From positions 34,408 through 98,407 of the forward strand of contig AJFK01000721.1 of the NCBI GenBank assembly GCA_000467715.1: 64,000 bases of DNA. Reading direction: 5' to 3'. This document shows positions 1 through 13,568 of the stretch, in pieces. The translations under genes and the position numbers were made by a program. Source of the stretch: Hysterium pulicare CBS 123377 (lineage: Eukaryota; Ascomycota; Dothideomycetes; Hysteriales; Hysteriaceae). Every line of letters starts with the position of its first letter. Within the stretch, counting starts at the first letter, position 1. The notes beneath the pieces are model-generated. The model searched no databases. It had not been told where the DNA came from and saw only the letters and a program-made list of their open reading frames with translations.

Positions 1-760
1 GGGCGCCTCTCATCACACTGTCGCAGTATTATGAGTTCGAGGTGGTGGTGAATCGAGAAAAATCTTACCTTAACTTTCCTTATTCTACATATATCACATT
101 TTCCGGTTCGTGTCATGATGGAAGAACTAGGATAGCAAACAAGATGGCGTGGTAGTCGAGAAGCTCCCTAAGTGAAGGCGCAGTACTGAATTGCATGCTG
201 GTAAGAGGATGAAAGGTGTATAGGTACAAAGAGGGGAGAAATGACGGCACGATCCGGCCGTGTAGGGAGGACTCTTGTAAATTTAGATAGAGAAGCCAGG
301 ATTAAGGACCCTCATAGATTCATCGATATAAAGCATCGTTCATCGTCACTGTAATTATATCTTTAAGCTTTATTGATTCAAAGTTTGAGAGCTGAGGTTG
401 GGAAAAGCAAGCCGTCAATTCTTACTAAGCCCGAGATTTTTAATCCCGAATAGGAAGCTAAGAGCGAACATGTGATCGCTTGGACTTGCTTCTGTTTAAA
501 CTCATCTCAACCTGGGGAATTGTAAGACTGGAAATACAATTGGTACCGCATTATGGCAATGAGAACCATTCCGGCATATAGATCATGCAGGGAGTAGTAC
601 ATATGTGAATGTTAAATCAGGGTCAGCCCTAACTATGTTGGGTAGCAGAAGCGAGCGGACCCTTAAATTGCGAGAGCCAAGAACGCGTCGTAAGAAAGTT
701 GACCAGCTTCACAGCTACGGGCAATCTCACAACTCACGAATCGTTACTCCTTTCACTACC
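1..760. other. Left-edge intergenic DNA
   Basis: No reading frame with coding character, RNA gene or repeat was recognised here. It presumably holds the promoter and 5' leader of the transporter gene that follows. Confidence 0.5.
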
Positions 761-778
761 ATGCAGCGCTCCCAATGA
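761..778 (+). promoter_or_regulatory. Five-codon uORF overlapping a main start codon (ATGA)
   Basis: An ATG with A at -3 opens a five-codon frame (M-Q-R-S-Q) whose TGA shares bases with the ATG of the transporter CDS (ATG at 775, TGA at 776-778). The main ATG has C at -3, a weaker context. The arrangement could allow termination-reinitiation or dampen translation. The transcript start is unknown, so it may not lie in the mRNA. Confidence 0.4.
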
Positions 779-2508
779 ACCGAACGCGTCCGTTCACTCG
801 TGCTGGCAACAACTTCTTCAAACCAGCCTTCCAATACCTCAATCTCTCCGGCTCCTCCTCGTCCTCTAAAAAGTCCTCGAAACGTCGCTCGAACTCCGCA
901 AGCTCTCTCGATGACACAGATACCTCTGACATAGAACGTTACGCTGCCATGGACACAGCTACCTCTCGAGCTTCGCATAGTTCGAAAAATTCCTTTTCAG
1001 AATTGCAAGCGGGCGTCCCGCTTATAGACATTTCGAGGACTCCTTCCCCCTATCCTCGTTCACGGAGCGCTGCGCAGAGTGAGGACGAGGATGAGGAGTT
1101 TGAGCCTCCGAGTAGCATACGTCCGCTAGTGAGCAGCGATGTTGGCAGAGGAGGTGCGGGATTGTGGACGTGCATCCGGAGACCTGGTGGGTTAGGCGGA
1201 TTTTTCTTCGGGACCTGGCTGGGTTGGCAGATATGGGTTGGATTATTGGTTTTTTGGGTGGGCGGCTGTAGCTTTGGTCTGTTGCTCATGAATCGATTCC
1301 TTCTATTAACGGGAGTGTACAAGTATGTATCACAGAAGTTCTTCGACGAAGCCAGCATTAACTGAATCTAGATTTCCTTTCCCATGGACTGCAACGTACG
1401 TCCAACTTGTACTTACGCACATCCTTCTATTAGGCTCGGCAAGCCTTACACGAGTTCTTGGAGGACCGCTTAGGAAGCTCGGATTCGGTGCTGCAGTTGC
1501 ACCGTCCTTACCTGCAGCTCCACCGGGTGGGGCCTACAGAGGAGCAACGAAGGGCGGACTCCGTATATTAAATTTTGGCCGATGGTTGGCAAATGGCACA
1601 GGAGGAATTGCTGGAGGAGGTATATTTGAGTTTGACAGGCATGTTGCAAGGCAGGTGTTACCGCTGGCTGTTGTCTATCTTGGGAAGGTGGTTCTCAGCA
1701 ATATCTCATTCGCGTAAGATGATGTTGTCTCCTTTTTGGCTGGATAACATTCCATTCTGACTGAAGCTACAGGTATGCACAGTTCCCGATCTACCAACTT
1801 TCTCGCATAGGTGTCGTACCCCTCGCCCTCATCTTCTCAGCTTTGTGGCAAAGAGAGACCTACAGCACGTCAACCCTCTCCTCCGCGCTCATCGCAACAT
1901 TCAATCTCCTCCTCTCCAGCATCCGCCCTCACATTCGTGTTACCTGGGAAAGCATCGTTTTCGGAGTCATCTCGTCTGTCTTTGTGGCTGCATACCCCAT
2001 AGTCCTCCTGAGCACCTACCGTAAACTCGTTGGTGGCCTTGTCCCTCAAGGAGATGTGCTTACAGGCTACCCGTCCAATTCGTCGGACGAATCCTCCTCC
2101 AACCGCGAAGAAACCCGCGCATACTGGCGCGCCCTACACTATACCTCCCTTATCTCCATCCTCATATTAACACCCGTCGTTCTCTTTTCCGGTGAAGTCA
2201 GCAACATTCTCCGCAACTGCTATATTCTCGATGTTCCGTTCTTCTGGTTGTTGACGTGGTGTGGTGCTATTGGTTCATGGTCTGTTTTTGCGAGTTACCT
2301 GCTGTTGATCAAAGCGACGAGCCCGCTTACGGCGACCTTTATTGCTGTGCCGAGAGGTGCGTTTCAGCTGGTTATGCTGAGTTACTTCAAAATGCCTGTG
2401 CATAGTTGGGTGGGAGTGAGTCTTTGCTGGGTTACCAGCTTGTGGTTTCTGGCTGCAAGAAGAAATGAGGGAAGGAGTTTGGATAGGTTGAGGTTGGAAG
2501 GCAGGTGA
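775..2508 (+). CDS. DMT-superfamily nucleotide-sugar/triose-phosphate-type transporter
   Basis: Exons 775-1322, 1372-1713 and 1773-2508 join in phase to give 541 residues. The introns are 49 and 59 bp, and the first has GTATGT and a TTAACTGA branch-like site. The first ~180 residues are Ser-rich and acidic, likely a cytosolic tail, with one hydrophobic segment near their end. The rest is a chain of hydrophobic segments with features of the SLC35/TPT fold: WTATYVQLVL, an SNISFAYAQFPIYQLSRIGVVP segment split by intron 2, and a C-terminal TATFIAVPRGAFQLVMLS stretch. Members exchange nucleotide sugars or related phosphates across Golgi/ER membranes, but substrate cannot be told here. A short uORF overlaps the start codon. 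It could be a GDP-mannose/GDP-fucose-like or orphan SLC35 carrier. Confidence 0.8.
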
Positions 2509-4780
2509 TATAGCGCTCCAGGAGCGAGGACTACCTCCAACCTTCCAATTCTCGACAAAGCGTTCAAGAGATGTACATATCAGTTCTGGAGACCTGAAGC
2601 GTATATTTCGGCATTGGGACGGCGTAATATTTTTGCTTGAGCATCAGACTGACGACTGAGATAATCATAGAAGTGTTTTCTTGGAGCTTGGCAAACAAGC
2701 TAGGACCCTATTCATTTTCACTGTATATGGCTTTGCTTTGGGAGATAACTTTAAGATCTTACCATGGTCATCAGCTTTGGGGGAAGATGAACCATGGAAT
2801 GAACGGCTGCTGCTCCGAACAACGTAACCCAAATTATTACAGGGAGCAGGCATATTAATCTGAGCCCAGTTCACCTTCTTCCTTTTTGCTGCATCTCCAC
2901 AACATCAGCCTCACCGCTATCCCCTCAATCGCGGTTTCAATTGGTAAAACATCGTAAATACAACTGTTACTTTCGTCTATTCTCTCTGCTCTAGAGACAA
3001 AAGGACCGCATCCCCCTCTAACTGGAGCAAATGTGGCTCTCGTCGATGATACCTTCCATTGACATTACTCTCATACCGATGAGAGAGTCAGATCCAGAAC
3101 AGCGTGTAGCATCTCGGGGTCTCTCCTAGTCAGGTTCAATCTATTTTTCTGCATCAACGGCATCTCCCCCTGGCCAAGATCGTGGGTTCCGCACATTTCG
3201 ATCGCTGATCGTCCCACCTCTACATTTCCAGCCTTCGTTCGTCCCGTCACCCCAATTCAAGTCTTTCACTCCTTCCGGCTTTGAATTCTCCGTGAATCTC
3301 CTCTACGGGGCGGTTTTGTCTTATCAGAAGGAGTTTTCTGGGCATTTCTTGGAAATATTGAATGATCGACGGAGGCTAGCCGAAATGGGGAGGTCAACTT
3401 GCTCCACGGCCTTTTATGTTTAACATCAGCATCTTCCGACAGTCAGACGACTGTAAAGAAGCTCGCTAGAACTACTTTCTATTATACTACCTACTCTCAG
3501 CCAGCTAGAAGTGTAAAGATAACCGCCACGTCGAAAAAGGAAGGCCAGAGTGAGCATTATACTTCGGTGTGGTCAAGTCCTCTAGGATTAAAGCCTCCTT
3601 CCTCTCTATTGGCCAACTTCCAAGCACACTACTTGCAGCAGAGGGTTGCTGATCAGGTCACAGGATAACACATCTGTGCTGCACATCTTCCGAACCTTTC
3701 CATGCCCCCCAAAGACTGGCCCTTTAGCTTATTTTCTGCTTCTCGCCGGATTGACGCTCTGAATCCAGGGTCAGACGGCGAGAACAAGATCCGTCACTGC
3801 TGAGCGTACCAAAGTCTCCATTGCGTTCTTGGTTCGGCCTATAGGTTGTGTTCCTACCTTGAACAGTGGAATAAAGCCTTAACCCCTTCAGTCGATCTTG
3901 CTAAGGAGAGATGGCCTTGCTAAGCGAAAGAGAGACGGCTCGTCCCGTTCAACGTCCCACGGATTGTCAGGGTGTGGCGTTTGCATATCAGGATTCTGTT
4001 ATACCTGCAGCCTGATCGCTTCTTAATCTGCACTACCCGGTGCAGAGCATCTGGTCTTTGGCAGTCCAGGTCAATAGCTATCGATGTTCTCAGCCTTGAG
4101 CCACGGAATTGAGCTTAAAGAGAGAATTATGCTGGCGTCACTGGTGTGTGGGGAATTTTGCCGGGTCAAGCTATCGGCCTAAAATTGGTTGAATGCTTGA
4201 CTAATCTTCTAGAACTCACCGTTGCTGTCTCAAGCAGTCTTCCCATGTCAAGGGAAGGCTTATCGGGACTGGGGTTCAGGAACAGCTTGGCATCGGTGCA
4301 GTCAACCTGTTACACTTCACAGCTGCCCTAACTCTACTTGCCAAGACGTGTGCCTTGAACATGTATCCCGCTGGATATTCCACTCCGCTGCGAACTGCGT
4401 CCGAAACCGGTAGGATAGCAATTTATCCTGCTCGTGCCAAGGCCATCCATTGTGAAAACCTACAGCATTCCCACCCGGGCCAAGAACAATCCCACCATGG
4501 GCTTTCTCACATTCCCAATCATGAAGAACTCGCCATAGCCTCACCATTGACGGAATTGAGCTACTGCGTATCACCTCCCTAGCTTGGAAGGAACCAAGAC
4601 ATCTGGTCGTCCTTGAGCTGCCATTTTGCTATTCTAAAGCGCCGTTGAAGTGGGATTATCTTTGGTGAACAGTTATACTTTTTGAAGCCGAGTGCGAACG
4701 GATAACCTAATAAGGAATGTCAGGTTCACTTAGAGTGCCTGAAGCTGATCGCCACCAGAGTAGACCTAAAAAACCTAAAT
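2509..4780. other. Long intergenic region
   Basis: About 2.3 kb between convincing genes. Several 60-90 codon frames exist on both strands, but none has splice partners, a recognisable motif or a good start context. No repeat or mobile-element feature was recognised. It may contain decayed sequence or long UTRs. Confidence 0.4.
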
Positions 4781-4787
4781 TATAAAA
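4781..4787 (+). promoter_or_regulatory. TATA box of the subtilase gene
   Basis: TATAAAA lies 120 bp upstream of the subtilase ATG. A pyrimidine-rich stretch (TTTCTCTCTCTTGG) follows before the start codon, as is usual for strongly transcribed fungal genes. Confidence 0.5.
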
Positions 4788-4900
4788 GGTGAAGGATATT
4801 TCTTCACCTGTTCTGATAGCTTCAATCAAACTCATTTATTCATTATTTCAAAGAACTTTCTCTCTCTTGGTTCCAGTAGCCTCTACTTCAATCACCAGCC

Positions 4901-6295
<1,395 letters not shown>

Positions 6296-6743
6296 GTTTC
6301 AGGGAAGCATTGTAAAGAGGGCATTTGCATGGGGATGATCATGTGGCGATTATGGTATGGCTCAAGGTCCTTGAAAGGGTTTTCAAGGAGATTTTCACGA
6401 TTTTTCTCTTTTGTGTGCTTTGCATCAAGTCACATATTCCTTCAGATTAGACATCTTTCTTTCAATATATTGCTCTTGCAAGTGTTTTTGGTCTAAACTC
6501 CTGGTGAACTTTAAAGCATCATTCTGGATCACGCATGTGAATCCGCTTTGAGAAGTTTGTCATAAGCAAAATATCTGCTCATTCCTGTACGACTTCCTTA
6601 GTCGAGAAGAGAGATTCACACTACCATGAACGTAATCTAGGTGCTGTAAGCTATCTTCGGTAATTACTTCCTATTTTTCATATTGATCCTATCCTCTGGT
6701 GGTCTCACCAGCAATACATCTTCCGTCCACTTGAAGCATATTG
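6296..6743. other. Intergenic, convergent 3' ends
   Basis: Spacer between the subtilase (+) and the NWG-E gene (-). It must hold both 3' UTRs. No other feature was seen. Confidence 0.5.
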
Positions 6744-7679
6744 CTACCATTCAGTGCCCCAAACGCCGTCATACTCAGCAATATAACTAACAACCCTAAC
6801 AACATCACGCGGCTGAACCTCCACCCCGCCCCTCTCCCTCACAGCCTCAACCAACATCGCCCGCACGCTCTCCACCCGACCCTTCGTTATCTCAGATAGA
6901 GTCGCCAGTCCAGTAGCCAACGAGTTTGACCACGCAGTAGGTTTCACAATCGTTGGAATAAGCTGGTCTTGCTTGATATGCCAGTTCTTCTCGATCATTT
7001 GGACGCGGGTTTCGCGGCTGTAGTGTCGGATTGGGTTTGTGGGTGCGGAGTGGGCTGGGCGGCGGTTTTTGAATTTTCGATCCGCCAGGAAGGATTTGGC
7101 GTTCGAGATGGCTTGTTCTTCGGTATAAGTGATTGAGGATGGGAAGCATTCGGGCTGAGGAGCGGTATCGGGAACATTAGGCTCGTCGGGCATGGCATGG
7201 CTTTGTGTCGTCCCTGATTTTCCCCTCCGAATCCTTCCCAAAGCTATCTCAATATCTCGACTCGTAATCGCGATGATGTGTCCGTCTTCGTCTTGACGTC
7301 GTTCCTCCACCGCATTAACCATGAACTCCTTCGCCGTTCTCAAATCTCCTTTCGTCTCTCTCGACAGAAACGCCAACTCTTCCAATACTTGAAAGTCCCA
7401 CGAGCAAGGATTCGAGAGTCCGTACATGCCCTCTTGTCCAAGGATAGCGCTTCCCATCGTCCACCAAGAAGTCACGATCCAAGGCCGATAGGCTTGGGGG
7501 ATCGCGTCGACGAGGTCACAGGCCCAGTTTTGGCGGATTTCTTGCATGTAGGTTTCGCGTAGAGCCTGGGATTTGGGAGGGAGCCATGATGGTTTTTCAT
7601 ATAGGTACGCAGGCAAGCCGTCACCGAAGTCATAGTTTAGTGGTCTCTTTAGCCGCGTATGAGGGCCAAAGGGAAGCAT
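6744..7679 (-). CDS. NWG-family protein E, two tandem modules
   Basis: Single-exon frame of 311 residues with a proper ATG. I do not recognise a named domain. It contains two copies of the module found in the genes at 47.9, 57.0 and 58.8 kb. Copy 1 spans about residues 44-150: EIRQNW at 47-52, then RP, ELAFLS, FMVNAV..R and S-RDIEIAL. Copy 2 spans about 228-298: MIEKNW at 228-233, then TGLATLSEITKG, MLVEAVRER and RDVVRVV. The linker is Pro/Glu-rich. No signal peptide or membrane segment is visible, so it is probably intracellular. Unlike A, C and D it has no terminal mini-exon or helical tail. Function unknown; the duplication inside one protein supports a discrete fold. Confidence 0.75.
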   Translation of the reverse strand: MLPFGPHTRLKRPLNYDFGDGLPAYLYEKPSWLPPKSQALRETYMQEIRQNWACDLVDAIPQAYRPWIVTSWWTMGSAILGQEGMYGLSNPCSWDFQVLEELAFLSRETKGDLRTAKEFMVNAVEERRQDEDGHIIAITSRDIEIALGRIRRGKSGTTQSHAMPDEPNVPDTAPQPECFPSSITYTEEQAISNAKSFLADRKFKNRRPAHSAPTNPIRHYSRETRVQMIEKNWHIKQDQLIPTIVKPTAWSNSLATGLATLSEITKGRVESVRAMLVEAVRERGGVEVQPRDVVRVVSYIAEYDGVWGTEW

Positions 7680-8333
7680 GGTGGGCTATTTATTGATGTT
7701 GTGAAGCGCCGAGGGGTCTGATTGAAGAATGAGAAGATTACTTTGCCTCGCTTGTCTTTGCGCGCGTGGAAACGGATGAAGGACGCTGACGTAAGAGAAG
7801 AAAGGTGGTCACCACAAACTACCAAAGTGAAAATCATTTGATCTTTCCTATTTTCGAGAGGATGAATTGAGGATTGAAAGTGAAGGGAAGACGTTCGCTA
7901 ATGTGTATTTTCAAGCCATCTAGACCAAGCTATCAGATGAAAGGGGTATTGTCAAATTATCACATACCATAAACAATTTCCATGCTCTTCTCACCAAGGA
8001 GTCACCTTTTCATGTCATAAGTATAAAATTACGTTAACATCAGATATGGATTGAGGAAGCAATCATCTACGGAACGGAGAAACATCCAAATCCCTATAAA
8101 CACCTTGCTATGCCCCCGAACCTTGGTGAAACTCCGCAGGAGTAGAAACTGTGAGAGCGGGTATACAGATTCCCGTGAATAGCGATAAAGTTCAGTCTAG
8201 TAATGTTGTCGAAAAGAGTATGGGTTGGTATATTGTAGATGCTGCCCAAGAGAAGGGTATGTCGGTATCCTGTAGCTATTGTTTGAAAAGAAGTCTTGGT
8301 TGCTATCTTGACGATGTTGGTTTGGATGTAGAA
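7680..8333. other. Intergenic region
   Basis: Upstream of NWG-E and downstream of the SYLF-SH3 gene, both on the minus strand. A 7.7-7.85 kb frame antisense to nothing was judged noise. No other feature seen. Confidence 0.45.
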
Positions 8334-9787
8334 CTACCCAGTCTCGACATAGTTGCTGCAACGCGTCAGTAAGCTTTACTTTTGTGGAGGTGCGAACTGC
8401 GAAGTGCGTACCTTGGGAATATTCCCTCACGCTCCCCAATCCTCCCCGTCCACCAATCCGTCTCATTGTCAGTCCTCTTGATGATAGTGATAACTTCTCC
8501 CTTCTTGAAACCCAAATCTCCCGGCTGGTCCGGCTCAAAAGTGAACTTAGCAACTGCCTGATCTGCTCCCATAGTCGCCTTTTTCCCTCCAAAGACTGGC
8601 TTGGGCGCCGTGGGTCTGCTGGGCTTTGGCTTATCGCTGAAGCTATAGTCATCGCTGAAACCTGTATTACTACGCGTACGACTCTCCATTCTGTCGAAGG
8701 TCTCGCCAGGATTAGCTCTGGTGGTGAAAGAGCGGTTGATACCGGCCTGGGTAGGTGATCGGTCATAGACGTCGTCGGCCCACGTGCTTGCTCGCGAAGG
8801 TTTGTCGCGGTAAACATATTCGTCATCCTGACCGACTGATCCCGTACGGTTCGATCTGACGCCCTCGCCCATGGCTGAGCCTCTCCTCCCTTGCCATACC
8901 ACATCCTCATGCGCTTCGTCATACACTGGAATGTCATTGTACATGGCGTCGGCGGATGTGCTTCCTGCAACACCGGCAAAGACTCTTGAGTTCAGAACCC
9001 GCATGAGGGGTTCTGCAGCCGGAGGTACGCCCACTTGTCCGCTCAGCAATTCTCTGGCTGTCCATCTCCTTCCGTAGAGTTTCTCGTTCGCATCTCGCCG
9101 CTCAATGATGGCACTACCTTCCAAACTGACACCAGCAAACAATCCCTTTGTCTTGCTGTAACTAAATATACCAGCTACACTCTTCAAGCTTGCGGCGCCT
9201 GCCGCTTCTGCGTTGCGTCCGACCGGTCCAGCTGCTATTGAGACATTGCCTCCAAGTGTGAGCGATCCGGCTTGGGCGAAGGTTTTGACGGCGCTGGCGT
9301 CATTCAGAATGAAGACGAAATCGGTAAGTTCGAATCCGATCTGACCGCCGAAACCTCCGCCTACGGTTCCGATAGCGGTGGGTGCGGACCACGTTCCGTC
9401 TGCAAGGCGAGCAACGACGACGCCGGAGCCAAAACGAGCCGTGCCCAGGAAGCCAGCCTTGAAGACTGTGAGAATTGCAAGACCCTATTATGAGTAAATG
9501 TATTAGTACATGATCGTTTCAGCCTCGAGTTGCGGGACTGATGGTCTGTGCCGCAATGTCTGAGTTGGAGAGAATAGAGTGGATTCGTACCTTTGCATTT
9601 GCGAGGATCTGTGGAGGAATTATCTTGTCGGGTCCAAAGGCTTGTCGAGGATCCACGAATGAAGCAAGAATCTTTCCAGTCTTCCTGCATTCGCCTGGGG
9701 AAATGTCAGCGGGGTTGCAGGAAATGTGGTAGCGAACGTCTTACTCCTCATAGAAGAGGGCAGAGGGTTGTTGAGCCCCATAGGCAT
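8334..9787 (-). CDS. SYLF (DUF500) plus SH3 domain protein, Ysc84/Lsb3 type
   Basis: Exons (minus) 9787-9745, 9694-9591, 9484-8412 and 8355-8334 splice in phase to 413 residues. The N terminus MPMGLNNPLPSSMRSECRKT leads into the SYLF domain (about residues 15-220), with QAFGPDKIIPPQILANAKGL, the glycine-rich GGGFGGQIGFELTDFVFILN and GLFAGVSLEGS. A disordered Ser/Asp-rich linker follows. The C-terminal SH3 domain contains AKFTFEPDQPGDLGFKKGEV and DWWTGRIG, and ends EGIFPSNYVETG once the last intron is removed. Yeast Ysc84/Lsb3 bind actin and phosphoinositides at endocytic sites through these domains, so a role in actin-patch endocytosis is inferred. The final 22-nt exon is essential: without it the SH3 would lack its last strand. 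Confidence 0.92.
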
Positions 9788-10697
9788 CGATTTGGCTCTG
9801 ATCTGGAACTCTGTTAAAGAATTGCGTAGGGTAACCAGAAGTGTTTTATGGAGGAGGAGGGGCGAGGTCAGGCAAGCAACTTGTTTCGTTTCGGATGACG
9901 CGGGTTAGTGGCGCAGCTTTGAGCTTTGAGCTTTGATATCTTGGCGAAATTGTATACCCTCAAGTAGTTGGCTTTGACAACGATAATGCAGAGAATTTGT
10001 TAATTTGGTCGGGTGCTATCACGTAGTCTACTATACAGTGCTCTGTACTTCATACAACTGGCTAAGTATATGCCACTCACACTGGGGTGTAGCAAATTGT
10101 TAGACGCTGGGCCGGGTATTAACCTCTTAACAACCCTTTTTGCTGAGCGCACATAGTAGCTGAGCTTGGTATTGCGATTTCAGGAGAATATCTAGCCCTC
10201 AGCGGATGTCGAAGCTGTTGTTCGCATAACCTTCTGTTGTTGGCTGGAATCTCTCTGGTTTCTTGGATGGCTTTTGCTGTCATGTCTCTTTCGGATACTC
10301 GAGCTTCGTCGTACCTCTATCATCTAACAATCGATTTGTGTATACTATATGTCTATCCGAGCACGCTCGTACATTTATCTCCACCGAAAAGCCAAGGTCA
10401 GGATTCTCCACCTATAGAGAAGTGAATGCAGGTGACGGGACGGTCACTGAGGTGTATGATAGACACTAAGATATTCTCGGCTAGTGCGGGGCTCGCTCCG
10501 TTGATGCCCCCACCACTGACCAAGGACAACACAACCGTGACAACGCTGCGAAGAGCCTCAAACAACGCATTCACCTTCATTCACCGCCTTAAAACATTTA
10601 TCCTGCGAGCCTCAGAAATACATCCTTTTCCCACTGCATAGTATTCCTTCATCCTAGACACTCCATCTACTCGGAACGCTCTCTAGCAATCTCCAAT
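9788..10697. other. Divergent intergenic region
   Basis: Lies between the SYLF-SH3 gene (-) and HBS1 (+) and must contain both promoters. Short pyrimidine-rich runs occur before HBS1. No convincing frame or repeat. Confidence 0.45.
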
Positions 10698-13568
10698 ATG
10701 CCTCCAAAGTCGGGCCACCAAAGAATGAAAGCCGTTGGCTATGAGGATGACGATGTTTACAGCGACGAGGATTACTCTGAGGAGGAAGGAGATGGTTAGT
10801 AGTTGTGTGGTTCTAAATGAGCAGTAAACATAGTAATTGTCTATAGGAATGAGTCCAGAAGACAAAGGTGCGACAACACTGCATTCCACTAGCTTCTTAC
10901 TTGCACACCGTTCTCACTACCTATTCCACTCTAGAACAAATGCGATTAGGCACAATAAGGGTCAAAGAAGCTCTAGGGTCAGAAACATCAGTGCCGGACA
11001 CAGAAATACAGGAGTCTCTATGGCATTATTACTTTGACGTGGACAAATCGGTGACGTATCTAAAGAGTATGGCACTCATCGCTCATCGCGCGTCTCGACC
11101 TGGAGCTCATGAGAAGCTAGATAAGCACGCACCCAAAAAGGCTACCGCACAACCGAAGACACAGAAACCAGTGTCAAAGTTTGATCAAGCTGCTGGTGCT
11201 GCTGCGAAAGCACAAACAAAAAGCGCGTCAGGTGAGCCTATAATTTCCTACACTCGTGAACAATATGAATGTGCTGCCCTCCCTCCCGGCCCGGAAACTG
11301 GTATGTAATACTGTCGTCTTGTATCCCCGCAGGTCCATATATCCAGACTATCTTCGAGTTCAAATGGATCTTAACTCTGTTCAGGAGAAGTTTGCTCATA
11401 TCCGGTTCCTCCATTTGTTTCGATGAATCATACGCCTCTCTCCGCTGCCGAGTTCTTCAAAGATACTCCTTGGTTAAACGTGCCTCTACAGCGACTTGGA
11501 AACATAATTGTGGAGCCTCTATTCCCTCGCGGCGGACTGCTTGGAGGCTCTTCGAAACCCTCGAAACTTGCTGCTCTTGCTGCAGCAAGGAAGAAGAAAC
11601 AGGAAGAGGCGAAGCAGGGGCCCGCGCCATCTTCTATTGGAAAGAGTCAAGACGCGGAGGCGGACAAAGCTGTGGCACTCCTTAATCGGCTGAGTGTTAA
11701 GGGAAAAGAGAACACCCCCAATGGTACGGGGCATGGAGGCCTTTTAGCACAATCGAAGCCCCTAAAACCTCCCCAAACCAGGTATCCAAGTCACAGGAAA
11801 CCACCAAGCCCGCCACCAGACAAAACCCGAGAGCAGCCTGAAACGGTGGAAGTAAAAGTTGCGCCTCCCGTAGACGTTCCGGACCTTCGGGCTAGTCCTT
11901 CAATTTTCGCAACCACCATGCTTGGATCCAGCCGTCCGGAATGCCGGAAACAGTCACAGGAGGGCAGCTTGTTTTCGTTGCCATATTCACATGCCAAAGC
12001 TTTTGCTGACTCCAATCCTTTTTCAGGGCCAAGCCCCGATGACATTGTCATGAACGCGCAGACGAAAGGTGCGCTGCATGGCTAGATTGCTGGCACCCAA
12101 CTCTAATCCATACTAGGAAATAAAGCTAAGAAAGGAACTTCCAAACAACCTGCCGGGGACAAAACAAATGGCCTTGCGGACTCTGTATCGTCACTATCGG
12201 TGGAAGAAACATCTAAAGTAAAGAGCAAAAATCTGAATGTATTAGAGGAATTCGAGAAGTCTAATATGAAAAGGATGGCAACTTTCGTGGTCATTGGTAA
12301 GATCGATAAACCAGGGCTTGATAGTTCGCTTTGCTTACGAGTTCATAGGCCATGTCGATCATGGGAAAAGTACACTTATGGGCCGGCTGTTGTATGATCT
12401 CAAAGTCGTTGATCAACGTTCTATCGACAAACTCCGCAAAGAAGCAGAGACCATCGGAAAGTCATCATTCGCCCTAGCATGGGTAATGGACCAGACGTCG
12501 GAAGAACGAAGTCGAGGAGTAACAGTAGATATTGCAACGAGCTACTTTGAAACAGAGAAAACGCGGTTCACAATTTTAGACGCGCCAGGGCATCGCGACT
12601 TCATCCCAAATATGATATCGGGTGCTAGTCAAGCCGACTTCGCGGTCCTCGTCATTGATGCGGGTACCAACAGCTTCGAGTCAGGGCTTAAGGGCCAAAC
12701 AAAAGAGCACGCATTACTAGTACGAAGCATGGGTGTGCAGCGCTTAGTGATCGCAGTAAATAAAATGGACACTGTATCCTGGAGTCAAGCTCGGTTCGAA
12801 GAAATATCACAACAAATGTCCGCCTTCCTAGTCTCTGCATCCTTCTCTCAGAAAAACCTCACCTTCATCCCCTGTGCCGGTCTCACAGGCGAAAACATCA
12901 TTCGAGCACCACCAGAAGGCACAGTACCCGGAGACTGGTACCAAGGCCCCACACTCGTCGAAGCCCTCGACGCTTCCGAACCCGCAAAACGCGCTCTAAC
13001 CCTCCCACTCCGCCTCACCATCTCCGACGTCTTCAAAGCCGTCATCACGAGTCCTATCTCTATATCCGGTCGCATCGACTCCGGATCTCTCCAAGTCGGC
13101 GACGTCATCGTAGCAATGCCATCCGGCGAATCCGCGACAATAAAAGGCATCGAAGTCGAAAGCGAGCCCGTAGATTGGGCCGTCGCAGGTCAGATCCCAA
13201 CACTCCACCTCACAAACATCGATCCCGTCCATCTCCGCCTCGGCGACATTATCTGTACTCCTTCGTCGCCCATCAAGAACATCAAGTCCTTCACGGCTAA
13301 GATTTTGGCTTTCAATCATGTTTTACCGATGTCGGTGGATGTCTATAGAGGAAAGCTGAATGTGTCGGGGAAGGTGACGAATATGATTGCTGTGCTGAAT
13401 AAGCAGAGTGGAGAGGTGGAGAAGCGGAAACCGAGGGTTGTAAAGCCGGGGTCTGTGGCTAGAGTGGTGGTGGAGTTGGAGAGGGATATGCCATTGGAGA
13501 AGGGGGTTAGGGTTGTGCTTATGGCGGAAGGGAGTGCGGTTGCGGCGGGATTGTTGGAGGGGACTTAG
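10698..13568 (+). CDS. HBS1: Hbs1-like translational GTPase (ribosome rescue)
   Basis: Exons 10698-10794, 10847-10867, 10935-11300, 11385-12068, 12117-12296 and 12349-13568 give about 855 residues. Exon 3 may instead end at 11231, since both donors keep phase 1, giving 832. The acidic N terminus (YEDDDVYSDEDYSEEEGMS) and IQESLWHYYFDVDKSVTYLK are the Hbs1 N-terminal domain. Disordered linker follows, with PRGGLLGGSSKPSKLAALAA and SPDDIV. The GTPase domain starts at GHVDHGKST, with DAPGHRDF, NKMD and the EF1A-like beta-barrel domains to the C terminus. Hbs1 acts with Dom34/Pelota to split stalled ribosomes in no-go and non-stop decay. The [37 protein letters not shown] arrangement separates Hbs1 from eEF1A and eRF3. 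Housekeeping gene. Confidence 0.93.

Noticed and set aside
4317-4574. 85-codon minus-strand frame in the spacer before the subtilase
   Set aside because: Overlapping plus-strand frame is equally good; no motif or splice context.
11232-11384. Longer intron in HBS1 (donor at 11232)
   Set aside because: Phase-compatible alternative, but the 11301 GTATGT donor gives a more usual intron length. Kept as an uncertainty, not a separate feature.
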